Shown one piece after another: positions 1-12,171 of a DNA stretch of 64,000 bases. The number at the start of each line of letters is the position of its first letter. Within the stretch, counting starts at the first letter, position 1. A program made the position numbers and the translations under genes. Under the pieces are notes generated by a model. The model did not search any database. It was not told where the DNA came from and saw only the letters and a list, made by a program, of their open reading frames with translations. The stretch comes from an uncultured Olsenella sp. (GTDB lineage Bacteria > Actinomycetota > Coriobacteriia > Coriobacteriales > Atopobiaceae). The stretch covers positions 248,001-312,000 of the forward strand of contig UQIF01000001.1 of NCBI GenBank assembly GCA_900540955.1. The letters run 5' to 3'.

Positions 1-81
1 CGCCTTCGCGGCGTTTGCTTGCCTCATGGACGGCGAGCCCGACTACCTTGCCATCGACGTCCGCGAGGGGAGGCGCTTCTA

Positions 82-82
<1 letters not shown>
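1..82 (+). CDS. 3' end of upstream gene, possibly carA (partial)
   Basis: An open frame enters from the left edge and encodes about 26 residues ending in IDVREGRRF before a TAA at 80-82. The stop shares a base with the carB ATG (TAATG), so the two are translationally coupled. The carbamoyl-phosphate synthase small subunit (carA) is the usual neighbour, and the tail is compatible with the end of a glutaminase domain. Too little is visible to exclude another pyrimidine gene. Confidence 0.55.
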
Positions 83-3306
<3,224 letters not shown>

Positions 3307-3366
3307 CCGCGCCGCCCGCTTCTCGGGCTTCAGGGAATCTTCGGGACCCCGCTTTTGTTAGCATAG

Positions 3367-3409
3367 AAACCCGCTGTCCGGCCAAGCGATGGGCCGACGC
3401 AGCGGGTTT
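3367..3409 (+). terminator. rho-independent-type terminator after carB
   Basis: Ten-base-pair stem AAACCCGCTG (3367-3376) with CAGCGGGTTT (3400-3409). The loop contains a further GGCC/GGCC pairing, and TCTCTCTG follows. It lies 60 bases after carB and separates it from tRNA-Leu. Confidence 0.75.
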
Positions 3410-3479
3410 CTCTCTGTCCGCGCCTTCCGGCTACCGAACACCGCGGGTCTACGCGCCTGCTGTGCAATTCCCATGTCAT

Positions 3480-3508
3480 TTGGGCATTTCCTTGTTTTTT
3501 GGTACTAT
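3480..3508 (+). promoter_or_regulatory. candidate promoter for tRNA-Leu / tig
   Basis: TTGGGC (3480-3485), 17-base spacer, TACTAT (3503-3508), ending about 20 bases before the tRNA 5' end. Both hexamers are imperfect sigma-70-type matches; the placement is the main support. Confidence 0.4.
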
Positions 3509-3528
3509 AGGACGGCTGTTTGAGCAAT

Positions 3529-3615
3529 GCGGGCGTGGCGGAACTGGTAGACGCGCTGGATTTAGGTTCCAGTGGGGGAGACCCCGTGAAGGTTCGAGTC
3601 CTTTCGCCCGCACCA
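3529..3615 (+). tRNA. tRNA-Leu(UAG), CCA encoded
   Basis: A complete class II tRNA. Acceptor stem GCGGGCG (3529-3535) pairs with CGCCCGC (3605-3611), followed by discriminator A and an encoded CCA (3613-3615). The anticodon stem CTGGA/TCCAG encloses loop TTTAGGT with anticodon TAG at 3563-3565, reading CUA and other CUN leucine codons. A long GC-rich variable arm (GGGG/CCCC) and the T-loop GTTCGAGTC are present. It may be co-transcribed with tig 64 bases downstream; only a small GGCGGG/CCCGCC hairpin (3639-3655) intervenes. Confidence 0.96.
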
Positions 3616-3679
3616 TCGCAGCAACTTAGGAACAAGCTGGCGGGGCTGGCCCGCCGGAGCAAGAGACACTGGAGGAACG

Positions 3680-5020
3680 TTGAACATCACCGTTACCGAG
3701 CCGCAGCGCGAGGAGAACACGCTGACCGCCGAGGTCACCGTCGCCGCTTCCGACGTCAATGCCGCCATCAAGAAGACCTACAAGAACATCGCCCAGCAGT
3801 ACCGTTTCCAGGGCTTCCGTCGCGGCAAGGCCCCGCGTCCCGTCGTCGACGCCATGCTGGGCAAGGAGGGCGTCTTCGCCCAGGCCACTAACGACCTCCT
3901 GAACAGCCTCGAGCCCGCCGTGCTCGAGGAGATGGACGTCACCCCCGTCGGCCGTATCTCCTTCGGCGAGGAGCCCGAGCTGCTCGTCGAGGGCGCCGAG
4001 TACAAGGTCAACGTCAAGGTCGACGTTCGCCCGCAGGTCGAGCTCGAGAGCTATGACGCTCCTGAGGTCAACATGCCCCCCGAGGAGGCCACCGACGCCG
4101 AGATCGACTGGCAGATCAACCAGCTTCTCTCTTACCAGACCTCCTATGAGGACACTGAGGACGACCGCGAGGTCGCCGAGGGCGACATCGTCAACGTGAC
4201 CATCGAGGATGTCCAGGGAGCCTCTCACCTCGCCGGCGAGAACCGTACCGTCTTCCTCAACGGCCAGCAGCTTCCCGCAGAGCTCCAGGCCGGCATCGTG
4301 GGCATGAAGAAGGGCGAGACCAAGGACGTCGAGTGGACACACAGCCACGAGCACGACGGCGAGACGCTCTCCCACGACTTCAAGGTCAAGGTCACCCTCA
4401 ACGCCATCAAGGTCGCCGTCGTCCCCGAGCTCTCCGATGAGCTCGTCAAGAAGTCCTTCGGCTATGACGACGTGGACGCCTTCAAGGCCGCTGTCAAGGA
4501 GGAGATCGAGGCCGACAAGAAGCGCACCCTCCCCGAGCTCAAGGAGGACCGCGTTGTCGAGGCTATGGGCAAGCTTGTCAAGCTCGACGAGGTTCCCGAG
4601 AACTACAAGAACGAGATCTTCAACGAGCTTGCACAGGAATTCCTCGGCCAGCTTCAGCGACAGAACGTTAGCCTCGACATGTTCCTGCGCGCCCGCGGCG
4701 TGAAGTCCGAGGACTTCATCGCCGACCTTCACGCACAGGCCGACGAGCGCGCCCGTCAGTCGCTCGCCCTCGACGCCGTTGCCGAGAAGCTCGGTCTTGA
4801 GGCCTCCGACGAGGACGTCGACAACGAGTTCGCCCGCGCCGGCATCGAGGACGTCAAGTCCACCGTCGCTCAGTGGAAGAAGGACGGCCGCCTGCCCGCC
4901 ATCCGCGATTCCATCAAGCGCACCAAGGCTCTTGACTGGCTGGTCGACAACGCCAAGGTGACCGTCAAGGACGAGGTCGCCGAGCGAGCCGCCGAGGCCG
5001 AGGCCGCCGACGCCGAGTAG
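3680..5020 (+). CDS. tig: trigger factor, ribosome-associated chaperone and PPIase
   Basis: Binds ribosomal protein L23 at the exit tunnel and shields nascent chains. At 446 residues it has normal length. The ribosome-docking signature GFRRGKAPRP lies near residue 45. An FKBP-type PPIase domain lies about 155-245 (EGDIVNVTIEDVQG, then GMKKGETKDVEW). The helical chaperone arms follow, with an acidic Ala/Glu tail. The start is TTG at 3680, preceded by GGAGG at 3671-3675; no ATG fits better. It sits between a tRNA and clpP-clpX, the common tig-clpP-clpX order. A hairpin at 5050-5080 may reduce read-through into clpP. Confidence 0.96.
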   Translation: MNITVTEPQREENTLTAEVTVAASDVNAAIKKTYKNIAQQYRFQGFRRGKAPRPVVDAMLGKEGVFAQATNDLLNSLEPAVLEEMDVTPVGRISFGEEPELLVEGAEYKVNVKVDVRPQVELESYDAPEVNMPPEEATDAEIDWQINQLLSYQTSYEDTEDDREVAEGDIVNVTIEDVQGASHLAGENRTVFLNGQQLPAELQAGIVGMKKGETKDVEWTHSHEHDGETLSHDFKVKVTLNAIKVAVVPELSDELVKKSFGYDDVDAFKAAVKEEIEADKKRTLPELKEDRVVEAMGKLVKLDEVPENYKNEIFNELAQEFLGQLQRQNVSLDMFLRARGVKSEDFIADLHAQADERARQSLALDAVAEKLGLEASDEDVDNEFARAGIEDVKSTVAQWKKDGRLPAIRDSIKRTKALDWLVDNAKVTVKDEVAERAAEAEAADAE

Positions 5021-5049
5021 TCAACCTACTCGTCTTGCAGCAACTTCAT

Positions 5050-5080
5050 GCCCCGAGCGAGCAGCATGCCCGCTCGGGGC
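5050..5080 (+). terminator. tig-clpP intergenic hairpin, possible partial terminator
   Basis: Ten-base-pair perfect stem GCCCCGAGCG (5050-5059) with CGCTCGGGGC (5071-5080), loop of 11. It is followed by TTCGTG, so the U-tract is poor and termination may be partial. It lies just upstream of the clpP ribosome binding site. Confidence 0.55.
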
Positions 5081-5107
5081 TTCGTGTACATTCTCAAAGG
5101 AGAACAC

Positions 5108-5728
5108 ATGCACAACCCCACCAATATCCCTCTGATTCCCTACGTCGTAGAGCAGACGCCGCGCGGTGAGCGCAGCTTCGATATCTACTCTCGCCTGCTC
5201 AACGACAGAATCATCTTCCTCGGCGAGGAGGTGACCCGCGATTCCGCCAACCTCGTTATCGCGCAGCTCCTCTTCCTTGAGAGCCAGGACCCCGATAAGG
5301 ACATCTCCCTTTACATCAACTCCCCGGGAGGCGACGTCTACGCCGGTCTTGGCATCATCGACACGATGAACTTCATCAAGCCCGATGTCTCCACCATTTG
5401 CGTGGGCATGGCCGCTTCCATGGGCGCCGCGATTCTTGCGTGCGGCGCCAAGGGCAAGCGCCTTTCTTTGCCCAACTCCATGGTGCTCATCCATCAGCCG
5501 AGCTCGGGCGTCTCTGGTCAGCAGACCGACATCCAGATCGTCGCCGACGAGACGCGTTGGATTCGCGAGAAGCTCAACCAGATGCTCGCCGATGCCACCG
5601 GCCAGCCTATCGAGCGCATCAACGCCGACACCGAGCGTGATAATTACATGCGCGCCGCCGAGGCCTGCGAGTACGGCCTTGTCGACAAGGTCATCGCGTC
5701 GCGCAACGACCCTGCAACCCAGGAGTAG
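5108..5728 (+). CDS. clpP: ATP-dependent Clp protease proteolytic subunit
   Basis: Serine peptidase that forms the double-heptamer chamber fed by ClpX unfoldase. The 206 residues show the catalytic triad: Ser104 in GMAASMGA, His129 in VLIHQP and Asp178 in TERDNYM, with the oxyanion motif SPGGDV. The chosen ATG at 5108 follows AAAGGAG with good spacing. An in-frame ATG at 5048 would add 20 non-homologous residues encoded by the tig-clpP hairpin. The stop lies three bases before clpX, so the two are one operon. Confidence 0.97.
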   Translation: MHNPTNIPLIPYVVEQTPRGERSFDIYSRLLNDRIIFLGEEVTRDSANLVIAQLLFLESQDPDKDISLYINSPGGDVYAGLGIIDTMNFIKPDVSTICVGMAASMGAAILACGAKGKRLSLPNSMVLIHQPSSGVSGQQTDIQIVADETRWIREKLNQMLADATGQPIERINADTERDNYMRAAEACEYGLVDKVIASRNDPATQE

Positions 5729-5731
5729 CTG

Positions 5732-7063
5732 ATGCCCTCGAATAACGACGGATACAACAACGGCTACGGTTTTCCCGGCGGGTTCGGGACGCCCGGTTTC
5801 GGCGGTCCGGACGATGAGATGCGCTGCTCCTTCTGCCACAAGACCCGTTCGCAGGTGAACAAGCTCATTGCCGGGCAGAACGGCGTCTGCATATGCGACG
5901 AGTGCGTTCAGGCTTGCCTCGACATGATCGGTGAGGACGCCCCCACGGGCGACGAGGGTTTCGAGGCGGCCGCTGGTCTGCCGATGAGTGACGTGCCGAC
6001 CCCGCACGAGATCTACGATGAGCTGTCTCAGTACGTAATGGGCCAGGAGAGCGCCAAGCGCGCGATGTCGGTCGCTGTCTACAACCACTATCGCCGCATT
6101 CTCTCGGGCAACTCCGAGGTCGACGATTCCGGTGAGGACGTCGAGATCGCAAAGAGCAACATCTTGCTTCTGGGCCCCACCGGTACCGGCAAGACCCTCC
6201 TTGCCCAGACCCTTGCCCGCTTCCTCGAGGTCCCCTTCGCCATTGCCGACGCTACCTCGCTTACCGAGTCTGGCTACGTAGGCGAGGACGTCGAGAATAT
6301 CCTGCTGAAGCTGATCACCGCTGCCGACGGCGATGTCGAGCGCGCGCAGGTCGGCATCGTATACATCGATGAGATCGACAAGATCGCCTGCAAGGCCGAG
6401 AACCTCTCTATCACCCGAGACGTTTCGGGCGAAGGCGTTCAGCAGTCCCTGCTTAAGATCCTTGAGGGCACTATCGCCAGCGTTCCTCCCCAGGGCGGTC
6501 GCAAGCACCCCCAGCAGGAGCTCATCAAGATCGATACCACGAACATCCTGTTCATCTGCGGCGGCGCCTTCGTCGGCCTCGACAAGATTGTCGCGGATCG
6601 AATCGGCAAGAAGGGTATTGGCTTCAACTCCGACGTGGCAAAGAGGGTCGACGAGCACGATGTCGACCTTATGAGCGACGTCATGCCCCAGGACCTCCAC
6701 AAGTTCGGAATGATTCCTGAGTTCGTCGGACGACTCCCTGTGATCACCACGACGAGGGAGCTTACCGAGGATGACCTCGTGAAGATTCTTGTGGAGCCCA
6801 AGAACGCTCTGGTCAAGCAGTACAAGCGTATTTTTGAGATCGAGGGCGTCGACCTCGATTTCGAAGAGGACGCGTTGCGAGAGATTGCCAAGCGGGCGCT
6901 GGCGAGAAAGACCGGAGCGCGCGGCCTTCGCGCCATCTGCGAGTCGACGCTGCAGGACACGATGTTCGACGTTCCCTCCGACCTCGACGTTACGCGTGTT
7001 GTCGTGACCAAGGACTCCGTGGACGGGGGCCAGCAGCCCACGATCATTCGCAAGAAGCACTAG
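5732..7063 (+). CDS. clpX: ATP-dependent Clp protease ATP-binding subunit ClpX
   Basis: AAA+ unfoldase that recognises substrates and threads them into ClpP. It is 443 residues. An unusual Asn/Gly-rich leader of about 25 residues precedes the zinc-binding domain (Cys32, Cys35, Cys55, Cys58). Walker A is GPTGTGKT near residue 150 and Walker B is IVYIDEIDKI near 210. The IGF-type ClpP-docking loop region reads GIGFNSD. The RBS lies in the end of clpP (AGGAG over its stop), so expression is coupled. A 12-bp perfect hairpin follows. Confidence 0.97.
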   Translation: MPSNNDGYNNGYGFPGGFGTPGFGGPDDEMRCSFCHKTRSQVNKLIAGQNGVCICDECVQACLDMIGEDAPTGDEGFEAAAGLPMSDVPTPHEIYDELSQYVMGQESAKRAMSVAVYNHYRRILSGNSEVDDSGEDVEIAKSNILLLGPTGTGKTLLAQTLARFLEVPFAIADATSLTESGYVGEDVENILLKLITAADGDVERAQVGIVYIDEIDKIACKAENLSITRDVSGEGVQQSLLKILEGTIASVPPQGGRKHPQQELIKIDTTNILFICGGAFVGLDKIVADRIGKKGIGFNSDVAKRVDEHDVDLMSDVMPQDLHKFGMIPEFVGRLPVITTTRELTEDDLVKILVEPKNALVKQYKRIFEIEGVDLDFEEDALREIAKRALARKTGARGLRAICESTLQDTMFDVPSDLDVTRVVVTKDSVDGGQQPTIIRKKH

Positions 7064-7118
7064 GCCTCCTTCCTTGACTTTTGCTTGTGCGGGCAATTTG
7101 AAGACCTGCTAAAACATC

Positions 7119-7147
7119 GGCCCCGTTCCCGATTCGGGAACGGGGCC
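7119..7147. terminator. bidirectional terminator between clpX and GT8 gene
   Basis: Perfect 12-bp stem: GGCCCCGTTCCC (7119-7130), loop GATTC, GGGAACGGGGCC (7136-7147). It sits between convergent genes. The minus-strand side is followed by a T-rich run (GATGTTTTAG), making it a good terminator for the glycosyltransferase gene and a plausible one for clpX. Confidence 0.8.
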
Positions 7148-7175
7148 GCTCTCGTTATACATTGGTTGCCGAAGA

Positions 7176-8318
7176 TCAAAGGTTGCTTCCGCCAAGCGCG
7201 TTGTAGGTCTTGATGATTGCCTCACGACGCCTGGAGCCGCCGGGGCAGGTCTTGTCGAAGGCCGGCATGATGCCTTTGTAAAGGGCGATAACCTGCAGCC
7301 GCTTCGCGAGTCCCTTGACCGTGGCGCGCGAGTCCTCGAGTTGGGCCCGAATCTCCTCAAGGTAGGGCGAGCGCTGGGCATAGCGCCAGAACAGGTCCGC
7401 GCCGTCGGCGTCGGGATAGAGCCAGGGTCGATTATCGGGGCCTGCGAAGTGAACGATCCTGGCATCCCTTCTGGCCTCGTCGTACTCTTCGCGAACGTCG
7501 GGGGCGGCGTTGGAAACGATGTGCGCCCGGCGCAAATGCTGCCAATCCATGAGGTAGTTCCACTTCATGGGAATGCGCACATACTCGCCGTTTACTACCT
7601 TGTTCAGCACGTCTTGATCGAGCCAGCGCCACATGCGCTCGGTGCTTATAGACAAGAACTCCTGGGCGGTTACGGTGTGCCTGAGCTCGGCGAGATTCAT
7701 GAGCAGCACGCCCGCCTGGAAATAATCGTGCGGGTCGTCCATCCCGAGCTCGTCGTGGAGGTACGGCCCAACGGTCGCGTCGTAACCGTCGATCTGGCCG
7801 AGTGTGTCCGCGTCGCGGGTAGCGCCGAGCTTGAAACCCTGGACATCATAGTCGTAGAGCTCGGCGATGTCCGAGTCGACGATGAGGTCCGAGTCAAGGT
7901 AGATCGCCTTGTCGACATTGGGAAGAAGCTGAGGCGCGAGGAGACGGTAGTACGTCTCGGGGCGAAAATGACCGTGGTGGGGGAGCTCGATGTCGCCCAA
8001 GGCCGCGTCGACGTCTAAAAAACCGATGCCGACGTTGGCGTTTTTGGTTTGGCGCGTGAGGGTGACCATGCTGTTAGGGGAAAGGTCCCTCGTGAGCACG
8101 ATGATGTCGTATCGACGATTCTCGCTCGCATTGTCCACGATGGACTGAATGGCGACCGAGAGGTACGGCACGAAATTCTCGCTGCAGGCGAATACGATTA
8201 CGACGTCGCTTAGGGGCAGGTCAAGGCCTGCAGACGACATCGACAGCATTGTTCTGGATAAGGGCGAGCTCTGGTATTCCCCCGTCTTGTGCAGCGGTAT
8301 TCTCAGATGCTTGATCAA
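7176..8318 (-). CDS. glycosyltransferase family 8 protein
   Basis: Likely transfers a sugar from a nucleotide-sugar donor to a cell-surface glycan or lipopolysaccharide-like acceptor. It is 380 residues. The GT8 pattern is clear: VVIVFACSENFVPYLSVAIQS at the start of the Rossmann-like fold, then AIYLDSDLIVDSDI carrying the metal-binding D-x-D, then FQAGVLLMNL and a late HFAGPDNRPW that binds the donor. The start used is TTG at 8318, preceded by AAAGGG about eight bases upstream; an ATG at codon 24 is an alternative because homology begins near residue 35. It lies downstream of tatD on the same strand after a 108-base gap with no recognisable gene. Acceptor unknown. Confidence 0.85.
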   Translation of the reverse strand: MIKHLRIPLHKTGEYQSSPLSRTMLSMSSAGLDLPLSDVVIVFACSENFVPYLSVAIQSIVDNASENRRYDIIVLTRDLSPNSMVTLTRQTKNANVGIGFLDVDAALGDIELPHHGHFRPETYYRLLAPQLLPNVDKAIYLDSDLIVDSDIAELYDYDVQGFKLGATRDADTLGQIDGYDATVGPYLHDELGMDDPHDYFQAGVLLMNLAELRHTVTAQEFLSISTERMWRWLDQDVLNKVVNGEYVRIPMKWNYLMDWQHLRRAHIVSNAAPDVREEYDEARRDARIVHFAGPDNRPWLYPDADGADLFWRYAQRSPYLEEIRAQLEDSRATVKGLAKRLQVIALYKGIMPAFDKTCPGGSRRREAIIKTYNALGGSNL

Positions 8319-8426
8319 GATCTAGACCCTTTGCTCCGATGGCGTACTGATTCAATGTAGTTAACTCTACCATTGCCCCGTGAGCCCACGCCTTGCGTTT
8401 CGGTCACCTTCGCCAAGAGGGCAGAC

Positions 8427-9146
8427 CTAGAAGAGCCGCGCTCGGCGCGGCTCCCAGTCTTCTTTTATCGACAAGAGCGTCTCGGCGGCCCTTGACAGCG
8501 ATTCTGCGATGGTTGTCTCAGGCGAGCCGTCATTTTTCGCTTCCGGCAGGTCCGTCTCGAGCAGCAGCCTGCCCGACGGAATCTGCCGGGCGTATTCGCG
8601 GCCCCTGCGCGTGCCGAGCATACGCTCGCCGACCGAGAACCAGCAGCCAGCCGCTTTTGCCCGCGCCAGCTCCTCCGAGGTGCCTGAGAACCAATGGAAA
8701 ACGCAGCGGCAGGCGTCAATGGCTCCGGTCTTCTCCAGAACGTCCAGGACGGCTCCGGCGGATCCTATCGAGTGAAGCGAGAGGGTTTTCCCGCCTTCCG
8801 AGCAAGCCTCGCAGATCGCCTCGAAGACGCGAAGCTGGTCCTTCTTTGTTTTTGCATGTTTTGCCCCAAAATCAAGGCCCACCTCTCCGACCCATGCCGA
8901 GCCGCCGATGGCCTCGGAAGCGTCGTCTGCGTCGGTGGCTTCGTCCACAAACCATGGGTGGAGGCCAGCCGCGACGCGAACATTCGGGCATTTGGAGAGA
9001 AGCGCGGACGCCTCTTTATATTCCTCCGGCGAGACCGTGCAGCAGAGCGCGGATACGCCGAGCTCTTGCGAGCGCGCCGCAGCTTCCGCAGGATCCTCAA
9101 ACCAATTGAGGTGCGCATGGGCGTCAAAGAGGCTTAAGTTCCCCAT
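8427..9146 (-). CDS. TatD family metal-dependent hydrolase / DNase
   Basis: TatD enzymes are TIM-barrel, two-metal hydrolases with 3'-5' exonuclease activity on DNA and RNA in the cytoplasm. The protein has the N-terminal metal motif FDAHAHLN, GEVGLDFG with the bridging Glu, SLHSIGSAG with a metal His, and ETDLPEAKN near the end in place of the usual ETDxP(Y/W). At 239 residues it is slightly short for the family. The ATG at 9146 is chosen because families begin just before D-x-H-x-H and GGAAGGAAG lies upstream. A GTG at 9170 would add eight residues but lacks an RBS. It is divergent from valS. Confidence 0.85.
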   Translation of the reverse strand: MGNLSLFDAHAHLNWFEDPAEAAARSQELGVSALCCTVSPEEYKEASALLSKCPNVRVAAGLHPWFVDEATDADDASEAIGGSAWVGEVGLDFGAKHAKTKKDQLRVFEAICEACSEGGKTLSLHSIGSAGAVLDVLEKTGAIDACRCVFHWFSGTSEELARAKAAGCWFSVGERMLGTRRGREYARQIPSGRLLLETDLPEAKNDGSPETTIAESLSRAAETLLSIKEDWEPRRARLF

Positions 9147-9244
9147 GTCTTTAGAAACACTTCCTTCCACGTGCTATTCTTTAGGTTTGTTATACCTGCT
9201 TTTGATGCTGTTTGCCCACGAGGCGCAACGCAAGGAGATACACC

Positions 9245-11932
9245 GTGGAAGAGATGCCCAAGAACTACGACCCCCAATCCAAGGAGCCTGAGCTTATCCA
9301 GAAATGGATCGACGCCGGTTGCTATCAGCGCAACAAGGGAGTTGGCGACTGCACCGTCGTCATTCCCCCGCCCAACGTCACGGGCATCCTGCACATGGGT
9401 CACGCCATGGACGACTCCATCCAGGACACCTTCGTTCGCTATAACCGCATGCGCGGCCGCTCGACGCGGTGGATCCTCGGCACCGACCACGCCGGCATCG
9501 CCACCCAGACCAAGGTGGACAAGAAGCTCAAGAGCGAGGGCATCTCTCGCCTTAAGATCGGCCGCGAGAAGTTCCTCGATGCCTGCTGGGACTGGACCCA
9601 TGAGTACGGCGGCACCATCGTCAGCCAGATCAAGCGTATGGGCTGCTCGGTCGATTTCTCCGACGAGAAGTTCACGATGAGCCCCGAGTTCAACCGCGCC
9701 GTGCGCCGTGTTTTCTGTGACTGGTATCACGATGGGCTTATCTATCGCGGCAAGCGCATCGTCAACTGGTGCCCGAACTGCTGCACGGCGATTTCCGATG
9801 ACGAGGCCGAGTACCACGACGAGAAGGGCCACCTGTGGTTCCTCCGTTACCCGCTCGTCGAGCCCGTCGACGGCATTGAGTACGTAACCGTGGCGACGAC
9901 GCGCCCTGAGACCATGCTGGGTGACACCGGCATCGCCGTGAGCCCCTCGGACCCCGAGAAGGCCAAGCTCGTGGGGGCCAAGGTCTTGCTGCCCATCGTC
10001 AACCGCGAGATCCCGATCTTCTCCGATTGGCACGTCGACGCTAATTTCGGCACCGGTTTCGTCAAGGTCACGCCCGCTCACGACCCCAACGACTACGCAA
10101 TGGGCCAGTCCCACGACCTTCCCCAGATCAACATCTTCGACGAGCACGCGGTCGTCGTCGACGGCTACGGCGAGTTCTCGGGTATGAACCGCGATGAGGC
10201 CCGCGAGGCCATCGTCGCCTGGTTCGAGGAGCACGGCCTTCTTGACCACATCGAGGATCTCGACCACTCCGTCATGCACTGCTACCGCTGCGACTCCGCC
10301 CTCGAGCCCTGGCTTTCCGAGCAGTGGTTCGTCGCGGTCGACAAGCTCAAGGAGCGCGCCACTCAGGTCGTGCGCGACGGACAGATCAAGTTCCACCCTG
10401 CTCGCTGGACCGATACCTACCTTACCTGGATGGACAACCTCAAGGACTGGTGCATTTCTCGCCAGCTCTGGTGGGGTCACCGCATCCCCGTGTTCTACTG
10501 CGAGGACTGCGGGTGGGAAGACGCCCTCATGGAGGACGCCGACGTGTGCCCGAAGTGCGGCGGGCACCACATCCACCAAGACGAGGACGTTCTCGACACC
10601 TGGTTCTCGAGCCAGCTGTGGACCTTCGCCACGCAGGGCTGGCCCGATGATACTACCGAGCTCGCCGAGCATCACCCCACGAAGGTCCTCGTCACCGCTC
10701 GCGACATCATCGCGCTGTGGGTTGCCCGCATGATCATGAGCTCCCTGTACTTCACGGACGAGATTCCGTTCCACGACGTCTACATCTACGCCACCATCCT
10801 TGCTAAGGACGGCAGCCGCATGTCCAAGTCCAAGGGCAACGGCGTCGACCCCATGGCGCTTATGGAGAAGTACGGCGCCGATGCCATGCGCTACAACTTG
10901 CTTACGCTCATCACCAACAACCAGGACGTCAAGTTCGACGCCAACATCGACAAGAAGACCAAGGAGCTCATCGATAGCCCCCGCACCGAGCAGGCGCGCG
11001 GCTTCGTGACCAAGATCTGGAACGCGAGCCGATTCGTCCAGATGAATCTCGACGGCTATACCCCCGGCGCGCCCAAGGCCGAGACGGCCGAGGACGCCTG
11101 GATGCTCTCGCGTCTTGCCCACGCCGTCGCCGAGGCCACCGAGCAGCTCGAGACCTATAACTTCGGGGACTACGCCCGCGATATCCAGAGCTTCTTCTGG
11201 GGCGACGTCTGCGACTGGTACATCGAGCTGTGCAAGGGCCGTCTGCTCGACGGCTCCGCCGACGAGAAGCTCCAGGTACAGCGCAACCTCGTGTACGTCC
11301 TCGACGTCTCGATGCGCCTGCTTCACCCGGTCATGCCCTTCGTTACCGAGAGCGTTTGGGACGCGCTTCCCGCCTCGGGCCTCGATGCCCATGACGCCCA
11401 GTTCCTCATGGTCGCCAAGTGGCCTGAGCCCGAGGGGCTGTCCTGCTTCGTCAACCAGAAGGCGGAGAGTGATTTCGAGCTCGCTAAGCGCGTGATCTCG
11501 AGTGTCCGCTCCACGCGCGCCCGCTATCGCCTGTCTCCCAAGGCCGAGCTCGCCGTTTCCGTCCGCGCATCCGTGGCCGACTCGGCGGTTCTTGAGTCCC
11601 AGGCCGGGTTCATCCGCTCGGTTGGCCGCGTGAGCGATTTCGTCGCCGGCGCCGGTGCCGCGAAGCCCGAAGGCGCGGTCTCTGTGGCCGATGGCTCGCT
11701 TGAGATCTTCGTCGACCTCGGAGGCCTCGTCGACCTCGCCGCCGAGGCCTCCCGCCTCAAGAAGGAGCTCGAGAAGGCCCAGAAGGAGCTCTCCGGCGTC
11801 GAGCGCACTCTCTCGAACGAGGGCTTCGTCACCAAGGCGGCGCCCGCCGTTATCGAGAAGAAGCGCACCCAGGCAGCCGAGCTTGCCGCCACCATCGATC
11901 AGCTCAAATCCCAGATCGCTGACTTCCAGTAA
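9245..11932 (+). CDS. valS: valyl-tRNA synthetase
   Basis: Charges tRNA-Val and edits mischarged threonine. The 895-residue class I enzyme has the HIGH-type motif in NVTGILHMGHAMDD near residue 45, an editing (CP1) domain with TTRPETMLGDT, a zinc-binding CxxC pair region (CEDCGWE...CPKCGG), the KMSKS-type loop MSKSKGNG and a C-terminal coiled-coil arm rich in Lys/Glu over the last 65 residues. The GTG at 9245 follows AAGGAG (9232-9237) at seven bases; the in-frame ATG nine bases later has worse spacing. No T-box leader was seen. The gene ends at an exceptionally strong terminator. Confidence 0.97.
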   Translation: MEEMPKNYDPQSKEPELIQKWIDAGCYQRNKGVGDCTVVIPPPNVTGILHMGHAMDDSIQDTFVRYNRMRGRSTRWILGTDHAGIATQTKVDKKLKSEGISRLKIGREKFLDACWDWTHEYGGTIVSQIKRMGCSVDFSDEKFTMSPEFNRAVRRVFCDWYHDGLIYRGKRIVNWCPNCCTAISDDEAEYHDEKGHLWFLRYPLVEPVDGIEYVTVATTRPETMLGDTGIAVSPSDPEKAKLVGAKVLLPIVNREIPIFSDWHVDANFGTGFVKVTPAHDPNDYAMGQSHDLPQINIFDEHAVVVDGYGEFSGMNRDEAREAIVAWFEEHGLLDHIEDLDHSVMHCYRCDSALEPWLSEQWFVAVDKLKERATQVVRDGQIKFHPARWTDTYLTWMDNLKDWCISRQLWWGHRIPVFYCEDCGWEDALMEDADVCPKCGGHHIHQDEDVLDTWFSSQLWTFATQGWPDDTTELAEHHPTKVLVTARDIIALWVARMIMSSLYFTDEIPFHDVYIYATILAKDGSRMSKSKGNGVDPMALMEKYGADAMRYNLLTLITNNQDVKFDANIDKKTKELIDSPRTEQARGFVTKIWNASRFVQMNLDGYTPGAPKAETAEDAWMLSRLAHAVAEATEQLETYNFGDYARDIQSFFWGDVCDWYIELCKGRLLDGSADEKLQVQRNLVYVLDVSMRLLHPVMPFVTESVWDALPASGLDAHDAQFLMVAKWPEPEGLSCFVNQKAESDFELAKRVISSVRSTRARYRLSPKAELAVSVRASVADSAVLESQAGFIRSVGRVSDFVAGAGAAKPEGAVSVADGSLEIFVDLGGLVDLAAEASRLKKELEKAQKELSGVERTLSNEGFVTKAAPAVIEKKRTQAAELAATIDQLKSQIADFQ

Positions 11933-11948
11933 TTCCCCGCTCTAAAAC

Positions 11949-11990
11949 GATGCCCTCCCCGAGCTCCCTAGGGAGCTCGGGGAGGGCATC
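11949..11990 (+). terminator. strong terminator after valS
   Basis: A 42-base perfect palindrome: 20-bp arms (11949-11968 and 11971-11990) around a central TA, followed by TCCTCTTTCT. The core of the arm is CCCTCCCCGAGCTCCC. Confidence 0.9.
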
Positions 11991-12066
11991 TCCTCTTTCT
12001 TCAACCGAGCAACAACATGCATCGCCCGTCGACCCACGGCCTTTTGGGCTGCGGGATGCTATCGCT

Positions 12067-12162
12067 ATTGCGCCCGGACACCGGCCATTCTCAGCAAAGC
12101 TCTTCGTGAGGCGCACTTTGCCGAACGTAACTTTGCGAGAATGGCCGGTGTCCGGGCGCAAT
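12067..12162. repeat. large foldback (inverted-repeat) element between valS and tcdA
   Basis: Two perfect 26-bp inverted arms lie at 12067-12092 (beginning ATTGCGCCCGGACACC) and 12137-12162. After a one-base bulge the pairing extends by GCAAAG (12094-12099) with CTTTGC (12131-12136). The 31-base centre holds a further TTCG/CGAA match. It lies between convergent genes and abuts the tcdA stop by 9 bases. It is distinct from the valS terminator and has no T-tract. It could be a REP/MITE-like element or a structured RNA. Confidence 0.8.
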
Positions 12163-12171
12163 CTTCGGTGA

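Noticed and set aside
5021..7096. 691-codon antisense frame opposite clpP-clpX
   Set aside because: Same composition artefact; both sense genes have intact motifs and RBS.
9147..9244. T-box leader for valS
   Set aside because: Too short; no UGGNACC element or terminator/antiterminator pair.
9134..11392. 752-codon antisense frame opposite valS
   Set aside because: Shadow of a high-GC gene. No homology or start signal.
11949..12162. CRISPR or tandem repeat array
   Set aside because: The palindromes occur once each with no regularly spaced repeat units; no cas gene is in the window.
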